Of a stretch of DNA of 22,907 bases, positions 10,201 to 16,541 are shown piece after piece. Where the stretch lies: positions 1 to 22,907 of the forward strand of contig JBKJKM010000138.1 of the NCBI GenBank assembly GCA_046597375.1. The letters run 5' to 3'. The stretch comes from DATLED01 sp046597375 (GTDB lineage: Bacteria; Actinomycetota; Acidimicrobiia; Acidimicrobiales; CADCTF01). The notes under the pieces were generated by a model. It was not told the origin of the DNA. It did no database searches and saw only the letters and a program-made list of their open reading frames with translations. Within the stretch, counting starts at the first letter, position 1. The number at the start of each line of letters is the position of its first letter. The position numbers were made by a program, and so were the translations under genes.

Positions 10201-11791
10201 CCACGACGGATATCGCGCCGCCAGCCGCCGGCATCCGCACGATGTCGGCGGCGAGAGCGTTCTCGTCGCCGCGTTGCCACGCCAGCTGGGTACCGTCAGG
10301 AGACCAGGTCGCGAACCCGTCCCGCGTGCCAGCGGTGTCCGAGGCGCCGACGTCCGTCAGTTCCACCGGGCTCGTGCCGTCGCTGTTGACGGTCCAGATG
10401 TCGAACACCGCGAAGCCGTTGTTGTAGGTGCCCGACGTGAAGGCGACCTTGGAGCCGTCAGGCGAGATCGCCGGGTCGGCGTTGAACTGCGGCTGCGGGT
10501 GGCCGCCGAGGTTCGAATCGGTGATCACTCGGGGGTCGGTACCGTCGGAATCCACCACGCAGACATCGGCACGACCGTCAGGGCCGCGGCAGGTATAGGC
10601 GATCTTCGAGCCGTCCTCGGAGATCGACGGATCCACGTCGATCGTCGCCGCGGTGGTGACGTGCGTCGGGCGGGCGCCGTTCCCGTCCATGACGAAGATG
10701 TCTCTATTGGTGCCGCCCGTGTTGCGATCGAAGGCGATCGCTCGGGGGATGTCCCGCTCGAAGGTGACGTCGTCGAGGGTGAACTCCTCGGCCGGGAGCC
10801 CGGTGATCTCCAAGGGACCTTCGATGTCGACGAAGGTCACGAGCCTGGAGGCATCGCGATACCCGAACCAGAACGGCGTGTTCTCGTTGTTGTCGTCGTC
10901 GAACAGGTGCAGCACCTCGGTGGCGCCGCCCGCCAGCGTGATCGTCACGTCGACATCGCCCGTGGCCGGGTCGAGCGACCCGATCGAGAACCCGAACGAA
11001 CGCGTCGGCGCGTCGAACGCCAGTTGATAGTTCCAGTTGCGCGACTGGGCCGTCCCGTCGTAGAGCCCGAACAACTTCGAGCTGAAGACCTGGAGGTCAT
11101 ATTCGGCGGAGCTCGACAAGGTCACGCCCGGGATCTCGCCGCCGATGGGCTGGCCTTGGGGGCGGGTGTTGAAGGTCTCCTCCACCAGGCGCACATCGGT
11201 GTTGGCCGAGGCGTACCCGGGGACCGTGGTGTAGAGGCTCGGGATCGCTTCCGCGAACGTGCGGAACCCGAAGTCGCCGACACCCGCCGTGAGGGATGCG
11301 CCACCGGCGTAGGCATCGACCCCACTGGTAGTCCCCCTCCAGGCGACGCCGGCGGGAAGCGTGACGGCGAGCTCGTAGAGACGACCCGGCGTCACGATCA
11401 CGTCCGGCACATTGATCTCGAGCCAGACGCCGTCAGCCGGGCCGGACGGCGTGTTGGAAGCGGTCGAGATCGTGCGGGCGTTGCCCGAGGCATCACGGGT
11501 GCCGACGGCGACGGTCACCGCACCGGGGCTCGTCGCAGTCACACAGAGCTGTACGACCGCCAGCTGGTTCTGTCCAGGGGTGAACGTCTGGCGGAAGGTG
11601 CCGCCCGCCCGCTGCTCGGCATACCCCGTGGGTGCCTGGCACTGAGCGGTCGACCCCTGGTCGAACGTCGGGAGCGCGGCCGCCGGCGTGAGCGCCGCCG
11701 GCAGCACGACCAGCGCGCTCGCGATCACCGCAATGACGACTGCGACGCGCTTCATCGCGCGCTGAGCGACACGTGACTTGCTCTCCGCCAT
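4229..11791 (-). CDS. Giant secreted protein: TolB-like propeller, PVGSI pentapeptide arrays, C25-like cysteine peptidase, Ig-like repeats, PxKF-type C-terminus
   Basis: 2520 aa, predicted to be exported. The ATG at 11791 has GGGAGA five bases upstream; a second Met at residue 13 (MKRVAVVIAV) starts the hydrophobic signal peptide, with likely cleavage near AAA at 37-39. Domains in order: N-terminal beta-rich region (about 45-345); TolB/PD40-like propeller (about 348-630) with repeated units such as SEDGSKIAY, SPDGSKVAF and SPDGTQLAW; PVGSI arrays at 674-748 and 876-1000 and two short ones near 1318-1360; a clan CD peptidase resembling gingipain family C25 (about 1431-1860), with NVVLVGTDEALPFARIPD, candidate His 1695 or 1698 (VNAHYSHN) and Cys 1756 (TMGCHAG); three Ig-like repeats with paired Cys (about 2148-2393); and a PxKF-like tail with GFFSPVDNLPTLN and VPLKF (about 2398-2520). 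The substrate is unknown. The family assignment of the peptidase rests on motif and order, not alignment. A cell-surface or released protease/adhesin is plausible but inferred. Confidence 0.88.
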   Translation of the reverse strand: MAESKSRVAQRAMKRVAVVIAVIASALVVLPAALTPAAALPTFDQGSTAQCQAPTGYAEQRAGGTFRQTFTPGQNQLAVVQLCVTATSPGAVTVAVGTRDASGNARTISTASNTPSGPADGVWLEINVPDVIVTPGRLYELAVTLPAGVAWRGTTSGVDAYAGGASLTAGVGDFGFRTFAEAIPSLYTTVPGYASANTDVRLVEETFNTRPQGQPIGGEIPGVTLSSSAEYDLQVFSSKLFGLYDGTAQSRNWNYQLAFDAPTRSFGFSIGSLDPATGDVDVTITLAGGATEVLHLFDDDNNENTPFWFGYRDASRLVTFVDIEGPLEITGLPAEEFTLDDVTFERDIPRAIAFDRNTGGTNRDIFVMDGNGARPTHVTTAATIDVDPSISEDGSKIAYTCRGPDGRADVCVVDSDGTDPRVITDSNLGGHPQPQFNADPAISPDGSKVAFTSGTYNNGFAVFDIWTVNSDGTSPVELTDVGASDTAGTRDGFATWSPDGTQLAWQRGDENALAADIVRMPAAGGAISVVANSGNNEMRPSWSTAGIAYTNGPLEGTAGVYVADPNASNAVTVLVDEPFSNEIDPAWKPGGSALAFTRNDSIWRIENPGATQTQLTTGFLDANPSWSAAEDAAVSGTTLTASRATAQAGVARVDLAAIPADRLSSIAAGVQSAPVGSIPVGSIPVGSIPVGSIPVGSIDLDAAPVGSIGIQGSPVGSIPVGSIFIRGNPVGSIPVGSIPVGSIPVGSIGLNGTLFSSLGLDDATVDAVLAGTNLDLLRQSVTLANVLADPTAGPRFAALDLRASGLADSLFGSVSLASLLLGAVPINEIPVPSGSTADATPTWCEVLLATTGFSCAAANIDPDQHSFLGAQLAAAPVGSIPVGSIPVGSIPVGSIPVGSIPVGSIAVQGSPVGSIPVGSIAVEGSPVGSIPVGSISVLNSPVGSIPVGLIPVGSILVGSIPVGSIPVGSIPVGSIPVGSIDLAVSPVGSIPVGSIPVGSILLCGQQAQPACPTEGTLADAVNAGLALNPAAILRDLGEALTGFTPAITIDDLGPAGYDAATRLQLWEIVTALAPYNVTLADIRAALDEILLKDIDPTKLGDITLYELLLSLLVRSDFPWESLPVEGMQDFAGIAGNELTYTATATVECPVGQAAELDVDLGDFRYIPGTASIQVQNSAVGGNREPIALPGGGLRWSVPGACQGASQLVRVAFDAHPGLTLGLATSDLTVRAGQAVQSIADAAPVTVTENGEPDVSASRGETPDRLIVGHLASGNDVDTITVPMPTKGSRVRVFLSHVPDGADFDLALAMPSPQPLSTPVGSIPVGSIPIEDGGRGVEGAGALANETLQDIPVGSIPVGSISANRGSEDEVAQIISDGGPAPLTIRVTGYLGSHSDEPYVLRVKVYDPVHLECAPRGVTPPPTRPYMPAPVEGKESLFLVNQHRLGQLYPGQDASLMMTRLQEMAARPEVDGLVVPIDGDAEVNTAFSNWDANPCDIDAANAVVRQINDVVATYRAASGSLRNVVLVGTDEALPFARIPDLTTLSNEQDEAADLAFTLDSGGRANALYAAAAFGYVLSDDAYTAFTSIPWLGRELQLPEVAVARLVETPADVVGQVDQYLQQNGVIDTDTATTFTSGYDFLADGATEVAGNTEAALGANAETARKQRLISETWRKADLTSVLLGADTPTISSVNAHYSHNLLQPAGPADPTSAGGAGFTSTDLLSVGEVRNGIDNPDPQADLPAATLLGRLLFTMGCHAGLNVADTLAPGDPASLDWAQAYGEQRAAVYVANTGYGYGDTVANALSERLMSLFSEELADPWSTLGEKLVQAKHEYFATMGTYGVFDEKVLVEATFYGLPFWRVGPAPTGPRPTIGSGPTTTADAVAGAPVSTVTLSPISSGEVVQQTSARGTYWAAGEDKDVSFSPYRPLQPLLTRDVTVPGNTATGIILKGLATSDVPVGDFARGLPTIDLSANEPEPSANGDIYPANLLHLSTTRPFGTLDQRLVVVAGQSRGDDVGQGGIERLVTQLSADVVYGIGGVTPPVIDLVASQFAPSGSGGNLTFQMRASAADGVKRASVLYKVDDPTSPNAGIWQYAELDGPATPGGLWTKTVSAPNGRVELLGQVQGVKGVVAYSTNKGQFFNAVIADSEPPVVQVAAPISNQVFAVGQLAVADYSCADANGVVVCVGDVADGAVLDTTTPGPRTFTVVAIDRAGNRREVEVPFAVSVAGDTEGPSIAIASPVQGVAYEKGAEVPADYSCSDPSGVASCNGTVADGASIDTSSVGTKAFTVTATDSFGRTSTAPVSYRVVDRSDPAIAITAPVDGAYYFKGQVVRAAYTCSDEPGGTGIASCQGPAASGSPIDTTAKVGLNSFTVKAQDVAGNLTTKTVTYTVYDTFGTRGFFSPVDNLPTLNSVKAGSGVPLKFQLLDPAGQLVADKAALAPTWSTISCSNSATVDAIETTVAAGQSSLSYDVATQSFVYAWKTEKRWAGACRQFRITFASGLSATGTDALTANFKFLK
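7712..7841 (-). repeat. PVGSI pentapeptide array 3 (two isolated doublets)
   Basis: Two PVGSI doublets, at 7811-7840 and 7712-7741, each exactly 30 bases, separated by a 23-residue Gly/Ala/Glu-rich linker. They lie within a region (about residues 1255-1430) that resembles a pre-peptidase-type beta domain just before the C25-like peptidase, suggesting that the pentads were inserted into a loop. Confidence 0.9.
8792..9166 (-). repeat. PVGSI pentapeptide array 2 (25 pentads)
   Basis: Coding tandem repeat, residues 876-1000 of the giant exoprotein, exactly 375 bases or 25 pentads. Nineteen are perfect PVGSI, two are variants (PVGLI, LVGSI) and four are spacers (AVQGS, AVEGS, SVLNS, DLAVS). Every spacer keeps an aliphatic residue at position 2. 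At DNA level the plus strand shows repeated GGATCGAACCCACC-like units with many synonymous differences. Confidence 0.95.
9548..9772 (-). repeat. PVGSI pentapeptide array 1 (15 pentads)
   Basis: Coding tandem repeat with a 15-base period, residues 674-748 of the giant exoprotein. It holds twelve PVGSI units and three spacer pentads (DLDAA, GIQGS, FIRGN). The length is exactly 225 bases, so the five-residue register is never broken. The codons vary synonymously between units, arguing for selection on the peptide rather than very recent DNA duplication. Confidence 0.95.
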
Positions 11792-11806
11792 GAGTTCTCC
11801 CGACCG

Positions 11807-11830
11807 AAATCGCTTCCGCTAGAGCGACTT
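11807..11830 (-). other. Small hairpin in the leader of the giant exoprotein gene
   Basis: On the minus strand AAGTCGCT pairs with AGCGATTT around an eight-base loop (seven Watson-Crick pairs plus one G-U). It ends about 15 bases before the ATG at 11791, just upstream of the GGGAGA ribosome binding site. It might be an mRNA 5' stabiliser or a control element, or it may be chance. No run of T follows, so it is not a typical intrinsic terminator. Confidence 0.35.
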
Positions 11831-11945
11831 CCCCTCAAGCGTAGAACCCGGCATGCCGATGTGCCAGGCCCAATGTGCTCAAGTCGACACAACGGCGCGG
11901 TTTCACCCTCGAGACACTCGACCGTTCCTCTTCACTGCAACCCAT

Positions 11946-12332
11946 TCACTCCAGCAACGGCGCGGCTTCCTCGGGCGACAACTCGCCGACTTCGACTCGT
12001 CGCAGAATCTCGGTCCGCCGCGCAGGCGAATTCGAGAACGTCTCTGCCTCGGCCGCCGCGCCGATGGCGACGACGATCTCTTCGAACCGATTGCGGGCCG
12101 TGTTGTAGGAGATTCCCAGGTCGGAGGCGAGACGCTGGAGGTTGTTCCGCCGCGCCAGCAACAGTCCGACGAGGTCGATCTGGTCCGGCGTCAAGCGACC
12201 GAGCCAGCCGAGCGAGAATCGCCCTTCGATCGACACGCCGGTCACCTGGCTCTCGAGCCGGGTGACCACCAGTTCCCCGCCGCCGAAGGGGTCGCGGGTC
12301 GGAAGGGGCAGCCGCGACCCGTCCTTGGTCAC
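11946..12332 (-). CDS. DUF2089-like helix-turn-helix protein
   Basis: 128 aa. The central part (about residues 46-90) has LTPDQIDLVGLLLARRNN followed by LASDLGISYNTARNRFEEI, a helix-turn-helix closely matching the DUF2089 family (LT-Q, N, LGISY-T-RNR). The C-terminus GELSPEEAAPLLE is the short SHOCT-like helical tail often found in such proteins. The Cys-rich zinc ribbon that starts many DUF2089 members is absent; a beta-rich stretch (residues 20-45) precedes the HTH instead. The GTG start at 12332 overlaps the TGA of the upstream gene in a GTGA arrangement, indicating translational coupling. It probably binds DNA or acts as a small regulator with its partner; targets are unknown. The stop is TGA (plus 11946-11948). 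Confidence 0.8.
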   Translation of the reverse strand: MTKDGSRLPLPTRDPFGGGELVVTRLESQVTGVSIEGRFSLGWLGRLTPDQIDLVGLLLARRNNLQRLASDLGISYNTARNRFEEIVVAIGAAAEAETFSNSPARRTEILRRVEVGELSPEEAAPLLE

Positions 12333-12757
12333 GACGACGCGTCGTCTCCATCGGTCCGCAGGTCGAGGAATGACTGCAGGTCGTCGGGCTCGATGCCGTG
12401 ATCGGCCATGGCCACGAGGTCGCCCACGTCGAGGTCGGCCAGGACGGAACGAGGCACGGCCGCCAGCCAGTCGGCTTCGAGCCCGTGGTCGGCGAGGAGC
12501 ACGATCTCGTCGGTTGTCAGGTCGCCGAATCCCGCGTCTCGCAAGGCGCGTAGGAACGACGCTTCGACGCCGGAGGCGGCCAGGGCGATGACCTCGTCGA
12601 CCGATCGCCGGCGCCCCCGCCTTCCGTCCGACCGCTCGGTCGGGGGGCCCGCCGCGGTGGCGGCCAGCCCAGCCAGCCGATCGTCGGCCTCTTCGACCGT
12701 CAACTCCCCGTCGGCCAGTCGTCGCAGGACATCGGTTCTTGCCTCGATCGTTGCCAT
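12329..12757 (-). CDS. Small protein with SHOCT-like N-terminus and short helical repeats
   Basis: 142 aa, soluble, acidic C-terminus. Residues 7-31 (VLRRLADGELTVEEADDRLAGL) form a SHOCT-like amphipathic helix pair. After a basic linker (GRRGRRR, about 46-51), residues 52-133 hold about three copies of a 25-27-residue unit built on the pattern EVIALAASGVEASFLRALRDAG, then DEIVLLADHGLEADWLAAV, then DLVAMADHGIEPDDLQSFL. This hairpin-repeat type is common in actinobacterial and proteobacterial proteins near DUF2089, DUF4097 or M56 peptidase genes. The ATG at 12757 is chosen because AGAAGG lies seven bases upstream; the reading frame stays open further upstream but crosses the divergent cyclase gene. 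Function is unknown; a protein-interaction partner of the coupled HTH protein is likely. Confidence 0.75.
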   Translation of the reverse strand: MATIEARTDVLRRLADGELTVEEADDRLAGLAATAAGPPTERSDGRRGRRRSVDEVIALAASGVEASFLRALRDAGFGDLTTDEIVLLADHGLEADWLAAVPRSVLADLDVGDLVAMADHGIEPDDLQSFLDLRTDGDDASS

Positions 12758-12863
12758 GACAGCACCTTCTGCCAGTTCGGATGGCAGATCAAGCCATTTC
12801 TTCGGAATTCGGCCATGACCGGGCAGGAGTGACGCCGGAGGAACGGCGACGTAGGCTGTTTTC

Positions 12864-15800
12864 GTGCTGGGTGGGAGCCGAGGCGCCGTCGCCAGTGCGA
12901 CCGTGACCGTGATGTTCACCGACATCGTGGGTTCGACCGCGATGATCGACTCCTTGGGAGATGGTCCGGCGGAGATCGCCCGCCGGACCCACGTGGGCCT
13001 CCTGCGCGCCGCCTTGGCCGAGACGAACGGGCGCGAGGTCAAGAACACCGGGGACGGCCTCATGGCCGTCTTCGCCTCGACCCAGGACGCCGTCCGGTGC
13101 GCCGTCGCCATCGAGCGAGCCGTGGCCCGTCACGGCCGCCACTTCCGCCCAGCGCTGGAGGTTCGGGTCGGCGTCCACGTCGGCGAGGCCATCGAAGACG
13201 AGGGCGACTATTTCGGCGCGACCGTCAACATCGCCCGCCGCCTGTGCGACACCGCGCAGCCGATGCAGATCCTGGCGTCGTCGGTGGTGCGGGCCGTGCT
13301 CGGCCGGCAGGCCGACGTCGGGTTCACCTCGGTGGGACCGCTGTCCCTCAAGGGCTTCGCTGACCCCGTCGAGGCGTGCGAGGTTGCGTGGTCGATCGAG
13401 GAGGGGGAGGTCCGCACCCTTCCTGCGCCGCTGTCCGCCCGGGAGCGGTTGGCGTTCGTCGGCCGGCGGGTCGAGCTCAAGGCACTGGACGCCGAGTGGG
13501 CGGAAGCCGCATCCGCCGGACCACGGCTGGTCGCCGTCGGCGGCGAGGCCGGGATCGGCAAGAGCCGGTTGGCCAAAGAGTTCGCGATCGTCGTGCGCGA
13601 GCAGGGCGGGGTCGTGCTCTTCGGTCGTTGCGACCAGGAGCCGCTCCTCCCCTTCCAGCCGTTCGTCGAGGCGCTTCGGGATGTACTGCGCGGAGTGGCC
13701 GGACCGGACCTCGCCGGCCTCCCAGGCGGCACGATCTCGGCGTTGGCCAAACTTGTCCCCGAGCTCGGCGGCGGGGCGTCGGAGCTCGGCGCCGATCCGG
13801 CGGCCGATCGGTATGTGCTCTTCGAAGCCGTGCGCGTGCTTCTGGCTCGCCTCGCCGCCGACGCCCCGCTGTTGTTCCTCGTGGACGACCTCCAATGGGC
13901 GGACCGGCCGTCGCAGCTGCTCTTGGCCCACCTCTTCTTGGCGGCCGAGCCCATGCCCCTCCTCGTCGTGGCGACCTACCGGGACACGGAGGTTCCGCCG
14001 CCCGTAGGTGCACTCCTCGCCGACCTCCGACGGGCCGACCGCCTCGCCGTCGTGGCGGTCGAGGGGCTCGAGGTGGGCGACGTGGCCGAGCTGCTCGAAG
14101 GAACGCTCCAATCCGAAGCGCCGGACGACTGGCCGAAGATCGTCCGAGCGCGGACCTCGGGGAACCCCTTGTTCGTACGAGAGCTGCTGCGGGAGGCGGC
14201 CGACGGCGACCCTTCGGTCCTGCTCGATGACGGTGCACCCGTCCCCGATGGATTGCGGGCCATCATCCGCCGACGGCTGTCCCGGCTCCAAGACCGGACG
14301 CAGGCGGTGCTGACCGTCGCCGCCGTCGTCGGCAGCCAGTTCGACGTCGAGACCGTCGGCCGCGCCTGTGACCTGCCGCGCGTGGATGTCCTCGACGCCC
14401 TCGACGAGGCGCAGGCGTCACGCGAGATCGCCGAGGTACCGGGCGAGCCGGGACTCCTCGGGTTCTCGCACGCACTCGTGCGGCGCAGCCTCTACGCCGA
14501 GCTGCCGCGGGGACGGCGGGCCGAGCTCCACCGCCGGGTCGGTGAGGTGTTGGAACGGCTGCGCGGCGATGACCCGGCGCAGTTTCCCGTGCTCGCCCAC
14601 CACTTCACCGAAGCAGCCGCCGCCGGGGTCGCCGACAAGGCCGTGACCTACGCCGGTCGAGCCGGTGAGCAGGCGGTGCGGGCGTACGCCTACGAGGAGG
14701 CGGTGGCCCACTACCAGCGGGCCGTGGTCGCCGCCGGCCAGTGCGATCCAGACCCCGTCCGCACCGCTGGCCTTTTGGTCGGCCTCGGGCGAGCGGCGAC
14801 GTACACCGGCGACATGGTGGCGGCGCGAGACGCGTACCGGCGGGCCTTCGAGGAAGCCGGCCGAGTTGGCGAGGCCGACCTGGTGGCAGCTGCGGCGCTC
14901 GGGATGGGGCAGGCCGGGCCCGGTGTCGGTCGCATGGACGCTGAGCTGGTCGATGCCTTGCGGACGGCGGTGGCGGCCGTGGCCGGGACGGCGTCCGAGG
15001 ATCGGCGACGGGCGGAGTTGCTGTCCCGGCTGGCGCGGGAGCTGTTCGGCGGTGGCGCACGCAGCGAAGCCGACCAACTCAGCATCGAGGCCCTCGACGC
15101 CGCTCGTCGCTCAGGCGACGCCCGGGCAACAGCCCTCGCCCTCAACGCCAGAAGGCAGTGCCTGAACGGCCTCGACAACCTCGAGCGCCGCCTCGGGATC
15201 GATCGGGAGATCCTCAGCATCGCCGAGGAGGTCGGGGATCGGGAGCTCGGGCTCACCGCGTGGGCGTCACTGGTGATCGACCACTTGCGGCTCAGCGACA
15301 TCGCGTCCGTCACGACGGACCTGGCGATGCTTTCGTCGCTGGCCGCGCAGGTCCGCCACGTCCCCCGCATCGACGGTTACGTCCTCACGTACCGTGCCAT
15401 GCAGGCCCACTTCGCCGGCGACCTGGCGGCGGCCGAGGCACTGGCCGACGAGGCCTTGGCCGTCGGCAGCCGGTCGAACAACCCCGACGCGCCGCTGAAC
15501 CACGCCGCCCAGATCGTCGCCATACGGATGGAGCAGGGACGGCTCGGCGAGCTGGCGCCGATCATCAACGCCTTTGCCGCCGACCCCGACGAGATGCTGG
15601 CGTGGCGGCTGCTCCAGGTGCAGTCGGCCCTCGAGGCCGGCGACGTGGCGGAGGCGGGTCGGCTGGTCGCGGCGCTCGACCAAAAAGCGTTGCTCGACCT
15701 ACCCGTCGACGACTTCTGGCTCTTCACGTGCTCCCTCGCCGCCGAGGCCGTGGCCGCCGTCGGGCACCGGGGACTCGCGCCCGTCCTGTACGAGCTCCTC

Positions 15801-16124
15801 GTACCTGCTGCCGGGCACAACATCGTCGTGGGCGGCGGTGTGGTGGCGTCGGGATCGGTCGACCGCCACCTCGGGTTGCTGGCGTCCTCGCTGGGCGAGG
15901 CCAGCCAGGCCGACGCGTGGTTCCGCTCCGCCACGTCGCACAACGACGCCATGGGCGCCGTGCTCGCGGGGATCAACGCCCGCCTCGACTGGGCGCAAGC
16001 CTCGGCGGAAGCGGGCGAACAGGACCGAGCGACGGTCTTGGCAACCGAGGCTCTCGAGCGGGCCGAGGCGGCGGGCCTCCATCACCACGCCTCCCGGGCG
16101 CAACAGATCGCGGCTTTCGCGTAG
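12864..16124 (+). CDS. Class III adenylate/guanylate cyclase fused to AAA (STAND-type) ATPase and helical repeats
   Basis: 1086 aa, predicted cytosolic. The N-terminal class III cyclase domain (about residues 12-170) has every catalytic residue: metal Asp D20 (FTDIVGST) and D64 (NTGDG), adenine-selecting K60 and D115 (GDYFG), and transition-state N122 and R126 (VNIARR). It should therefore work as a homodimer with two sites and favour ATP. The ATPase part has Walker A GEAGIGKSR (K233) and Walker B LVDDLQWAD (D341/D342). The C-terminal half (about 590-1086) is Ala-rich and helical with degenerate TPR-like repeats, e.g. AYEEAVAHYQRAV; no LuxR-type HTH is seen. The GTG at 12864 is the most upstream start compatible with the divergent gene, but its GGAGGA (12837-12842) is too distant, so a start a few codons later (GTG near 12903) is possible. 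Two adjacent TAG stops end it. Confidence 0.85.
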   Translation: MLGGSRGAVASATVTVMFTDIVGSTAMIDSLGDGPAEIARRTHVGLLRAALAETNGREVKNTGDGLMAVFASTQDAVRCAVAIERAVARHGRHFRPALEVRVGVHVGEAIEDEGDYFGATVNIARRLCDTAQPMQILASSVVRAVLGRQADVGFTSVGPLSLKGFADPVEACEVAWSIEEGEVRTLPAPLSARERLAFVGRRVELKALDAEWAEAASAGPRLVAVGGEAGIGKSRLAKEFAIVVREQGGVVLFGRCDQEPLLPFQPFVEALRDVLRGVAGPDLAGLPGGTISALAKLVPELGGGASELGADPAADRYVLFEAVRVLLARLAADAPLLFLVDDLQWADRPSQLLLAHLFLAAEPMPLLVVATYRDTEVPPPVGALLADLRRADRLAVVAVEGLEVGDVAELLEGTLQSEAPDDWPKIVRARTSGNPLFVRELLREAADGDPSVLLDDGAPVPDGLRAIIRRRLSRLQDRTQAVLTVAAVVGSQFDVETVGRACDLPRVDVLDALDEAQASREIAEVPGEPGLLGFSHALVRRSLYAELPRGRRAELHRRVGEVLERLRGDDPAQFPVLAHHFTEAAAAGVADKAVTYAGRAGEQAVRAYAYEEAVAHYQRAVVAAGQCDPDPVRTAGLLVGLGRAATYTGDMVAARDAYRRAFEEAGRVGEADLVAAAALGMGQAGPGVGRMDAELVDALRTAVAAVAGTASEDRRRAELLSRLARELFGGGARSEADQLSIEALDAARRSGDARATALALNARRQCLNGLDNLERRLGIDREILSIAEEVGDRELGLTAWASLVIDHLRLSDIASVTTDLAMLSSLAAQVRHVPRIDGYVLTYRAMQAHFAGDLAAAEALADEALAVGSRSNNPDAPLNHAAQIVAIRMEQGRLGELAPIINAFAADPDEMLAWRLLQVQSALEAGDVAEAGRLVAALDQKALLDLPVDDFWLFTCSLAAEAVAAVGHRGLAPVLYELLVPAAGHNIVVGGGVVASGSVDRHLGLLASSLGEASQADAWFRSATSHNDAMGAVLAGINARLDWAQASAEAGEQDRATVLATEALERAEAAGLHHHASRAQQIAAFA

Positions 16125-16128
16125 TAGA

Positions 16129-16160
16129 AGGGGGCCCGTTCAGCCGAGCGGGAGGCCCCG
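16129..16160 (+). promoter_or_regulatory. Hairpin enclosing the ribosome binding site of the small downstream gene
   Basis: GGGGCC (16131-16136) can pair with GGCCCC (16154-16159); the GGGAGG Shine-Dalgarno at 16150-16155 overlaps the right arm. This could make translation of the next gene depend on ribosomes leaving the cyclase gene. The structure is short and GC-rich sequence pairs easily by chance. Confidence 0.35.
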
Positions 16161-16538
16161 ATGTCCGATCCGATCCACGTCGCCATGATCCAGCGCATCC
16201 AACAGCGCTTCTTCCTCGAGTCGCTCGAGGCCGGGGAGTCGGTGGAGCTCGACCCGTTCGGCCCGGTATCGGATGGGCTGGCGAGGCTTGGCCTCGACGT
16301 GCCCGATGAGCTGCGGGACTACGTCGACGCCCTGCCCCTCGCCATCGGTGCTTCGCTCCTCGCCGTGGCGGGGACGGCGGCCCAGAAGAGGATTCCGGTG
16401 AGCTTCGCCTGGCTCGCCGGCTTCGACTTCGAGATGACCGTCGCCCAGGCCGACCGGGCCGGCGGCAGCCTCATCACCGTGATCCTCCGGGGTCCGTCGC
16501 CGAGCGACCGCGCCGGCGAGCCAGCCACCGGCGCCTGA
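16161..16538 (+). CDS. Small hypothetical protein
   Basis: 125 aa, no recognised family. It begins MSDPIHVAMIQRIQQRFFLE, a probable amphipathic helix, followed by an acidic stretch with DPFGPVSDGLARLGLDVPDEL and a mildly hydrophobic segment (about residues 57-72, LPLAIGASLLAVAGTA) too weak to call a membrane span. The second half looks beta-rich (IPVSFAWLAGFDFEMTVAQ, then SLITVILRG). The start is well supported by GGGAGG five bases upstream. It lies 36 bases after the cyclase gene on the same strand and is probably co-transcribed with it, and ends three bases before the convergent carboxypeptidase gene. Codon bias matches the neighbours, so it is likely a real gene. Confidence 0.7.
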   Translation: MSDPIHVAMIQRIQQRFFLESLEAGESVELDPFGPVSDGLARLGLDVPDELRDYVDALPLAIGASLLAVAGTAAQKRIPVSFAWLAGFDFEMTVAQADRAGGSLITVILRGPSPSDRAGEPATGA

Positions 16539-16541
16539 GCC

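Noticed and set aside
9956..11776. Plus-strand open frame of 606 codons opposite the propeller region
   Set aside because: Arg/Gly/Val-rich shadow without domains, opposite clear TolB-like repeats.
12758..13111. Upstream extension of the small helical-repeat gene
   Set aside because: The added residues run antisense through the second cyclase domain; the ATG at 12757 has a good AGAAGG site.
12789..14291. Minus-strand open frame of 500 codons within the second cyclase gene
   Set aside because: Antisense to catalytic motifs of the cyclase and ATPase; His/Gly/Arg-rich shadow composition.
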